From: Tiliqua scincoides
Taxonomy: Eukaryota; Chordata; Lepidosauria; Squamata; Scincidae
Direction of reading: 5' to 3'
DNA length: 64,000 bases
NCBI RefSeq assembly: GCF_035046505.1
Contig: NC_089821.1
Span: 8,362,218 to 8,426,217 of the forward strand
Shown: positions 56,500 to 64,000 of the stretch, in pieces
How the letters are laid out: each line of letters starts with the position of its first letter
Position numbering within the stretch: the stretch's first letter is position 1
Made by a program: the position numbers and the translations under genes
Notes under the pieces: generated by a model
The model's input: only the letters and a program-made list of their open reading frames with translations
Databases searched by the model: none
What the model was told of the DNA's origin: nothing

Positions 56500-58930
56500 T
56501 CAAAACAAACTTTTCACGAACACTTTGCAGATCCATAAATACATGCAGAAATTATGCAAATCACATTAAAACCTATAAATAAATAAATAAATGGAAAGAA
56601 CACAGTCATTGATAAAAGTTGATAATTTTACAGTCTAATCAAATTTCCATGCCAACAGGGCATACACTGCATCCTGTGGTGAGAGGAGCATCACAGAAGC
56701 CTCCTCTATGTAAGGAAACATTTGTTTCTTTACCTGGGGCTGCCTCAAATTTGGATATGATGGATAATTTGCAGCAAGGTCAAAAATGAGACATTTTCTC
56801 CAGCATGTTCAAAAGCCACAAATTCTCAGAAATTGGTGTGAATGTTTTTTTTGCTATCTCACTTTCTACATCAGTTTTATTCTTGAAATAAAATGTCCCC
56901 AAAGGGATGGGACACAGCACAGTGCATTGACGAGGACATTCTGCTTATATGTGACAAATCCACATTTTTCTCCCTATTCAGCCATGAAGCTCATATGGGA
57001 TAGTTTGAAACAACTCATCATCATCTCCACCTCTCAATTACTCTGCAGACTGAGAGCCCAATCCTGAACTCTGTAGCGCCTGCGGTACTAGTGTACCGCT
57101 GGCACTGGGTGTTGCAATTATGCCATAGCGAATGCCTGCGACACCCTGCACCACGTCAGTGCCGACACCAGCCCAGCGACAGTCTGCACTGAGCCAGCGC
57201 CAGCTGAACACCGCCTGGGGCTAGGTAAGAGCTTTGGATGGCACTGAGGGCCTTGGAAGCAGGGGGAGGCTTTCTGGGTGGTGGGAGGGTGGGCAAGAGT
57301 GGGGCAGGGGAGGAACCAGGGCAGGAGGGGGCGGGACTAGTGGAGCTCTGCTCTGCTGGATCCTGAACTCCATGTTGGGCTGGAAGGGTCTCAAGTCTAC
57401 ACTAGCAAAATAGCTAATTCAGACTGGAGAAGCACCATTGCAGGACTTGGGACTTTCCCAGGGGAAGGGGATGAGAGGAGACCTCCTAGGAGACCTCTGG
57501 CGGCCGCCACAGGGCTGCAGGATGCAGCGGTAGCCACTTTGGTGCCACTGCACCCGGTGGTGGCACCGCCTTTAGGATTGGGCTGTGAAAGTGTTCTTGG
57601 AATTATAGATGTCCACATGGGTCATGCAGTGCCATCAGAAAGGCTATAGAGGCTACTAGAATAGTGACCAGCTGCCTGAAATGTGCATTGCTGGGATAAA
57701 TTCAGCATGTTTCCAGTGGTTCTGTTTTGATTACCCTTTGATGGGGTTCCTGAGTTCAGTCCAGAAAGCACAATGGGATGCGAAAAGACATTCAGGGATG
57801 TTTCAGTATTAATTCATTCACACAAAGCATTGCTTTTGGACCTTGCACACTGCCTTGTCTCCTTTTGTTTTCATTCAAATGCTGAATCTCGCACATGCTC
57901 CAGGCCATTTTTGCTTCAATATGCTGATTTAGGGCCGCACTGCTTTCCCTTGGTTTTGACGGTTACGCGGCCATATGTCTTGGGTATTCCTGGTGCCCTC
58001 TCCCTTACCCCCCCATCTCTGTTATCACCAGTCTCAGAAGAGAATTCACATTACATTAAAACAGACTGTTTAAGCAAAACCGAAACAGTCCACTGAAATT
58101 GCGAGAGCCACGTTCTGATGGATTCGAAAATAAACTATTGCAGAAAACTAGGGTGAAAAAAACAAGAACTCAGGATGGGATTTGGTTTTTATTTTTAAAT
58201 CTCTTTACTGTTTGAAGCCTCGAGGGCTAAAATTCTGCAATTTAAATTTAAAGGAGCAGAAAAAATGGCTGTTTATGGCAAATAAAATATACAGAACATC
58301 AAAAAGCAGACATGTGCACACATGAAATGCTGTTTGGCAGACAAAAAGAAAGGGAGCATTGTCTTGGCCTGGTTCAAGCATTGCAGCTTCTGCTGCCTGT
58401 CGCCCCAGAAGACTCTGCACCCCAATTTCCCGGAGGAAACTGCTGCCCAGTACGAGGCTGTGTGAAGGTTGGGCACGAAGAAAGGAGGCTGTGGTGCAGA
58501 ATGGAAAGCTTTTGCCACTGCCGTGCCTGGACGAATAATCCTGGTACACCAGATCTAGCCTGTGGGCTTTGGTTTGGAGGCCCATGCCTTCGACAGTGGT
58601 CTCTGTTCCTGGCCATTCTCTTTGGGATGTCCAGCAGAAAGCTGGAAAGTGCACAATTCCACCCCTTGTGTACCATTCCCTCTCCAAATGGGATGTGTCG
58701 GTTTTGTTCAGGAGTGCACTGGTGCCAAACTACACATTATGTAAGGCACACGTTAAATTTTTTTTTACGTTCCCATTTCACCATTGTCACCATTGATCAT
58801 TCTAGTGTGGTCACATACACACCCTAGAAAGTCTGAAATTTCTCCAAGGAAAAGGGTGAAGAACATGCAGATGGAAGGATAATAACATCTTGGGGGGGGG
58901 GTATTGAACCCATTTGGCTGCTGTCCTCTC
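56500..58930. other. Unclassified
   Basis: 57050-57600 begins agcccaatcctgaactc and ends ttaggattgggct, so it is probably a longer foldback-type element. The remainder is unassigned. Confidence 0.4.
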
Positions 58931-58932
58931 CC

Positions 58933-59150
58933 CAGTGGTGTAGCTAGAGGGGGTGCAAAGCGCTAAGTTTTGCAGGAAGCCACACTGTGGCATGCAAGCA
59001 CCCCTCCCCCTTCCCTTTAGAGCCATTCTGGTCAGTGGGAGCAAAAGGGAGGTATATGCCTGGCTCCAAAGGGGAGGGGGGCTACTTGCACGCTGGGGAG
59101 AGGCTCCCTGCAAAACTTAGTGCTTTGCACCTCCTCTAGCCACACCACTG
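58933..59150. mobile_element. hAT MITE family A
   Basis: Starts cagtggtgtagctagaggg and ends tagccacaccactg. Mirrored arms are present; the flanks do not match. Confidence 0.82.
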
Positions 59151-59832
59151 AGCACATCACAAGTGTCTTAGCATCTTGGGTGTGCTTTCCTTTAAGTCAA
59201 GCTGAGTTATGTACGATGTTGTCACGGCGCTGATACTTACAGTGTTTTATAGCAGAGCCTTCCATGTAATCTCGTATATAGAGGCTGCTCTGGGCCTGAA
59301 TTTATTTACACATTTCCAATGCAAAAGTGTCCTCATTTTTTTAGCTGACTGATGAATTCCATGCTTTGAATATAGAAACTTCCCATTCTAGGCAGCTCTG
59401 AGCCCTTACACACTTCTCCGTAAGAAATCCGCAGCTACCTACCTGTGAGAAAAATAGATGAACTGCTAACAAAGATGAAAATGCCATAACCGTGGATGGC
59501 TGTTCCTTGGTTTTCCTACATAAGTGCTGAAAACACTCAGAAATCTTGTTTTTCATTTTTCTAGGGCTGGCCCGTCATTGGAGCAGAGGATGTGACTTGC
59601 ATGGAGGGGCAGGTAACCAGAGTGGCAACAAGCTTGGGAAACCCTTCCTCCTGACTGCCTCCACCTATGAATGGAACTGCGTTGATCTGCTTGCCTACTC
59701 ATTGCAACTTCCTCAACCTGTCAATACTTGTTTAGAACTGGGGCAATCATTTTTGGGGACTACGGCATGGCAGCTGACATTCAAATATCAGCTGCGTGTT
59801 CTTTCACATACTAGCCAGGATAGGGCACAAGC

Positions 59833-59912
59833 CTTACCAGGTCTACTCAGAAGTAAGTTCTATTTTGTTCAATCAGGCTCACTCTCAGGAAAGTGTGGTT
59901 AGGATTGCAGCC
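59833..59912. repeat. Short (about 85 bp) interspersed repeat, reversed
   Basis: Reads taccaggtctactcagaag...ggaaagtgtggttaggatt, the reverse complement of the unit at 6791. Confidence 0.7.
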
Positions 59913-60169
59913 ATAGTCTGCTATACCTCATGGTTTCTGAAAACATGGTACCCCTAAATGGCTTATTAGAGTCTGAAGAAAATAGAGTCTATGGGTCTTC
60001 TTTTTGACCTTTTGGCCATGTCCGGAAATGGAACTCCTTTCAAAAGTTAAACGGAGGCTTGCAGATATTGAATTTCAAACCCTACTTCAGCAGGCCTCAT
60101 GAACTTATTCCCCCTTACATTTTCACATCCCACAAGCCTACAATCAAATGGTCCCTTATCTGTTTCTTT

Positions 60170-61617
60170 AGATGAGCCATAAGGAATGTCATGCAATTAC
60201 ACAAGCCAGATTTAATGTCGTTCCATCTTCGGGAAGGTATCATAAGGTTCCTTGTTTTGATCAGCGTTGCGCCTGTTCTCCAACGCAGCTCCAGACTCTC
60301 ATATATTTTTTTCTTGCCCAGTTCAAACTGATATGCGTTCTATTTATCTGTAATTTATCCTGGCCAAGAGGACTGGGCTTTCGGAACAACTGAAACTCAT
60401 ATACCTATTAAATGATGGCCCAGTAGATGTGTTGCTGGGCACTGCTAGTTTTCTTTTGTCAGTCTGTCACCCAGGGACTTACCATGGGCAGCAATCCACA
60501 GTAGGGAAAAAGGAGGACCAAGGGGAGGCGAGCTGAAGGAAGGGGTGCCCAGCCCCAGGGGACCCTCAAGGGAATGCCCTGGAAGAACAAGGAGCCCACT
60601 GGAGAGGGCAAGGCTCGTGGGTCAGCACTACAGCCAGCCTCCTCACCCTTGGGCAGGGCAGAGGCCTCCTCAGAGACATGGCAGCCCAGGTGCAGTTACC
60701 CCTTTGAACAGGAAGGACAGGGCCTGCAGGGAGAGGACTTGAGATCTCAGGAGATCTCAGACCCAGGTGGGACCAGGAAGAGGCAGGGCTAGAAGGACTT
60801 ATCCAGGAGGATAAGAGGAGAGGAGGCGGCCAAAGAGGGGGGAAGCGCCTTCCTGAGCTCCAGGGGGAAGGAGCTAGGGATGGCAAGAGAGGAAAGGAAG
60901 GCCGTGCCTCTGGGAGCCTGGAGGCACACACAGCTAGGAGACAGCCCAAGACCAGCTGAGGCCAGGGACTATGGCTCAGTGAGGAGAGTTTCCCCAGGGC
61001 TTTGGGAGAACCCCAACAACGGAGGATCCCAGGAGCACCTCTAGGGTGGCCCCACTTATCTGGGAGAGCAAGAAGGAGAGGAGGACACAATCCCCACCCA
61101 GATCGTTCCAAAGAGACTGCCCTGGCGCCTGAACCTCCCTGCTGGGAGCCCAGCGTGCCCGACACAGTTCCTGCTGAGGATTGCTGGAGAGGGGATCCTT
61201 GGGGTAACTGGCCCCCCCGTTTCGGGGAGTGAGAAGGACTGGAACTGAAACTGTACGGGGGGGCCCCCCGGGGTCCTGTGAGGAAACAGGGCCCTGCAGA
61301 TGAATGTAAAAACCGCGACCAAATTAAAAAAAGGTCAACAAACCCCTTTTTTTGGCTCCCCGTTCTTCGCCAGGGAGAGACAGGGCGGGCCTGGACTGCA
61401 CGGCAGACCCAGCACCCCGCGACTCCACCCCAAGATGGACATCGCACAGTCACAGAAAAGTATGGAAATAGGCTGGTGTGATATAGTTTATTTGTATTAA
61501 TTTGCATTTTTTTCTTCCCAACTTCCTATAGTTTTTTCTCTTTTTTTTTCTTTTTTTATGTTTAATTACTTATTTGTTGGAATAGATGAGCTGATGCCAA
61601 TAAAGGTTGCCTTATCT
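60170..61617 (+). mobile_element. Diverged LINE remnant related to 19617-20944, interrupted
   Basis: The plus-strand frame near 60172-60393 reads HAITQARFNVVPSSGRYHKV then CACSPTQLQTLIYFF, which aligns with the ARFNALP...CKCG block of the LINE at 19.6-20.9 kb. The sequence at about 61480-61617 ends gatgccaataaaggttgcc, like that LINE's 3' end. Between them lies a purine-rich block (60486-61440) of different composition, which looks like an insertion. Confidence 0.45.
60486..61440. other. Purine-rich block inside a LINE remnant
   Basis: Plus-strand A/G-rich and GC-rich sequence, unlike its AT-rich surroundings. It opens long frames on both strands that have no recognisable domain. It may be a fragment of an unrecognised mobile element. 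Confidence 0.4.
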
Positions 61618-61624
61618 TTACTAA

Positions 61625-61982
61625 AATATTTCTTTAGATCAGAAGAAAAGAAAATATTTCTTTACCCAGTGTGTAATTAGTCTGTGGAACTCCTTGCCAC
61701 AGGAAGTGGTGTTGGCATCTGGCCTAGATGCCTTTAAAAGGGGACTGGACAAATTTCTGGAGGGAAAGTCCATCACGGGTTACAAGCCATGATGCGTATG
61801 AACAACCTCCTGATTTCAGAAGTAGGTTACCTCAGAATGCCAGATGCAGAGGAGTGGGCAACAGGATGCAGGTCTCTTGTTGTGTGCTTCCTGAGGCATC
61901 TGGTGGGCCCCTGTGAGGTACAGGAAGCTGGACTAGATGGGCCTGTGGCCTGATCTGGTGGGTGCTCTTCTTATGTTCTTAT
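61625..61982 (+). mobile_element. CR1 LINE, 3' end
   Basis: Plus copy: tttacccagtgtgtaatta, ctggacaaatttctggag, and terminal cttatgttcttat. Confidence 0.87.
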
Positions 61983-61984
61983 CA

Positions 61985-62620
61985 CTGTTGTCTGGGAAAT
62001 CACACACACACAAATATGTTTGCACACAAAAGCACGTTGGCATGTACAGATACCTCTATGTACTCACAGCATAATATTTGAATAGCCCTCATGCCATGTT
62101 GTAGTCATGCTGAGTTTCCCCCACTCCTGACAATGGTGAGCAAAGAAGTGAAGACGGGGCAGAGAAACTCACAATGCAATGACATCACATCACACAGTCT
62201 GGTTGACTAGTCATGGTGGGGTTGGAATGTGGAAGAACAGTCCACATGTTCTCATGTTTCAGCCTCAGTTATGCTAGTTGACTGATTATGATACCGTTGA
62301 CCAAGGGGAAATATTTCTACCTCTATAGACACATCTTATAGACAAGAGTTCTGCTTCCGACCGTCATTCAGCAGGATAGGCTCAAGGTCAAGAATCAAGA
62401 ATCACAGATTATGCCGCAGTGAGACCTGAAACACTATCAGTGCATTCATGTGCTATATCTGCTGCTGAAGTGTATCACTTCAGACATGAGGATTCAAGTT
62501 CATTTCCTGAATGCAGGACCATTGCTAAGGAATGTAACCCAATATCTCATCATGCTCAGAAGTAATCCTCACTGAGTTCAGTGGTACTTGGTGAAGAATA
62601 TCTGGGTGTAGAATTGCAGT
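61985..62620. other. No recognised feature
   Basis: Unique-looking sequence with no supported gene. Confidence 0.45.
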
Positions 62621-62626
62621 CTCGGG

Positions 62627-62805
62627 GCCCAATCCTAACCAACTTTCCAACACCAATGCAGCCTCAATGCAGCCCTGAGGTAAGCGAACAAAAGTTCTCT
62701 TACCTTGAGGAGGCCTCCATGATCCCCCCCCCCCCACAACAGGTTGCAGTTCATGCTCCATTGGCACAGCTACATCAGAGCTGGAAATTTGGATAGGATA
62801 TGGCT
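62627..62805. repeat. Foldback family E
   Basis: Starts gcccaatcctaaccaactt and ends aatttggataggatatgg, with a c-run in the middle. Confidence 0.65.
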
Positions 62806-63291
62806 CTCAGCTACTCCAGTCTAGAAGGGTTGGTATGACTATCTGCAGGGTGTATACATGGATTCCCTTGCCAGGTGGGGAGCCATGCACAGAAATGGGT
62901 GCTATGTGCAGTTTTCTTGCTGTGCCCCATTACCGATGACAAATGTTGACCATCTGTTGGTTGGAGGAACTCTTGAGTGCATCTTTCCCTGGATTGGGCC
63001 ATTGGAGTTCTGAACAACTGAGCACCATTTTGCTCCTGATTGCGGGGAGGGAGAGAATCAGTGTTTCACCATGGTCAGTAGACCTTTGTCAATGGGAGAT
63101 ATGCAGAGATGGCTCAAGAAGAACAACTTGATGACTTCTCCCCAATTGAGGGGTGGGGTTTGTGTAAGCAGTTTTGATTTCTCCTCCAAAGGAAGACAAA
63201 GTCCCAGTAGCATTGCCCCTGGAATTTCTCACTACAGGGGAAGTGGTGGAAAGTATATAAGAATTCTATTCTCAATCTCTATTGTTAGTGG

Positions 63292-63548
63292 CAGTTGCGT
63301 CACTAGGGTTCTCGTCACCTGGTGCGGGATGCCAGCGCGTCACCCCCCCATGCAGTGGGCAGGGCAACACCCCAGGTGGTGGGCGTGGTGATGTACTATC
63401 ACTCCGCCCCACACTGGTTTTTGGGCTGTACCTTTTGATCGAACAAAGATAGAACACATTCTGCTTGGAATGACACATTGATTGATATATAACATGATGG
63501 TATTATTCCTCCAAACTGTGATTTTAGTGATTTTGGTCCCTAGTGATG

Positions 63549-63550
<2 letters not shown>
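63292..63550. mobile_element. hAT-like element family C
   Basis: From cagttgcgtcactaggg through tgatatataacatgatgg to ggtccctagtgatgtc, where an (ac)n tract replaces the right end. Confidence 0.72.

Positions 63551-63593
<43 letters not shown>
63550..63593. repeat. (AC)n microsatellite
   Basis: About 21 AC repeats at the right edge of a family C hAT-like element. Confidence 0.98.
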
Positions 63594-63623
63594 AGGTGTC
63601 AACTTACTAACACCTTATTGCAG

Positions 63624-63790
63624 CAGTTCTCAAACTTTGAGCGCTGGGATCCACTTTTTAGAATGACAATCTGTCCAAGACCCACCAGAAGTGATGTCAT
63701 GGTAGAAGTGTTATCATCAGGCAAATTAAAATAAATAAGTATAAATAATTAAAGTAAAACAAATAATTAAACAAGCAGAAGCCAGCTCTG
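63624..63790. mobile_element. hAT element, left end
   Basis: Starts cagttctcaaactttgagc and shares ccactttttagaatgacaat and agaagtgatgtcatgg with 6618. It runs into AT-rich sequence near the window edge. Confidence 0.55.
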
Positions 63791-64000
63791 CTCCACCAAG
63801 TGAATTTCCTCTGTAGCCTGCCTGCAATAACACCCTCCCTCCAAAATCAGTAAGGTTTTCAGCCCTACCCAGTGCCCAGTTCAATTTAAGAACTTCTGTT
63901 TAAATCAGATCACTGTCAGGCTTTGCAAGTTTCAAAAAGGTTCACCTTATCAGCTGAAGCTTCTGTTTTGATCCGTTTTAGTGGGGGGGAGACTGCCTTC

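Noticed and set aside
57773-58096. 107-residue plus-strand protein downstream of a foldback-like block
   Set aside because: No domain, no homology that I recognise and no supporting exon structure.
60566-61507. 313-codon minus-strand frame rich in Pro, Ser and Leu
   Set aside because: Anti-sense of a purine-rich block; the composition explains the open frame.

Overview
The window looks like squamate reptile DNA (lizard or snake). Two observations support this: one clearly recognisable host gene whose protein matches vertebrate connexin-36, and a mixture of CR1 and L2 LINEs, tRNA-derived SINEs of the lizard/snake type, 5S-rRNA-derived SINEs and many short hAT-like DNA transposons. I could not identify the species.

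The only host gene I can support is GJD2 (connexin 36/35, the main neuronal electrical-synapse connexin). It lies on the minus strand as two coding exons: exon 1 at 49125-49195 (71 nt) and exon 2 at 45911-46754 (844 nt), joined across an intron of 2,370 bp. The spliced protein is 304 residues. Exon 1 sits in a very GC- and CpG-rich block (about 49080-49700). Intron 1 holds a minisatellite that runs almost up to the splice donor. Roughly 40.7-48.2 kb around the gene is poor in recent insertions compared with the rest.

The rest is repeats. 1-8.4 kb: a long foldback element, a LINE with perfect target duplications (2399-3879), a hAT-like block with a 5S SINE inside it, and a tandem array built from a CR1 3' end. 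9-21 kb: hAT MITEs, CR1, a three-layer nest (12944-13985), a hAT transposase remnant (14.2-15.4 kb), a third LINE fragment, another LINE on the minus strand with a tRNA SINE inside it, and a 5S SINE. 21-40 kb: MITEs with 8-bp duplications, a CR1 reverse transcriptase remnant, a 206-bp near-perfect palindrome (29521-29726), a fourth LINE copy and a second three-layer nest (39223-40210). 43.3 kb: two 5S SINEs head to head inside one 13-bp duplication. 50-51.5 kb: an L2-type LINE. 53-64 kb: more hAT elements, a short LINE copy with a 12-bp duplication, and CR1 ends.

The most interesting system is a LINE/SINE partnership visible entirely inside the window. A LINE whose protein ends in a Cys/His zinc finger shares its last 34 bases with a 5S-rRNA-derived SINE. 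The shared tail can fold into a 5-bp stem with a TTCG tetraloop. The LINE copies at 2.4 and 13.2 kb differ at only 6 of about 585 bases, so this pair was active recently. A second, parallel tail type (a GC-rich hairpin of the accgccct/agggcggt kind) is shared by the L2 LINE, a tRNA SINE and an ATT-tailed SINE.
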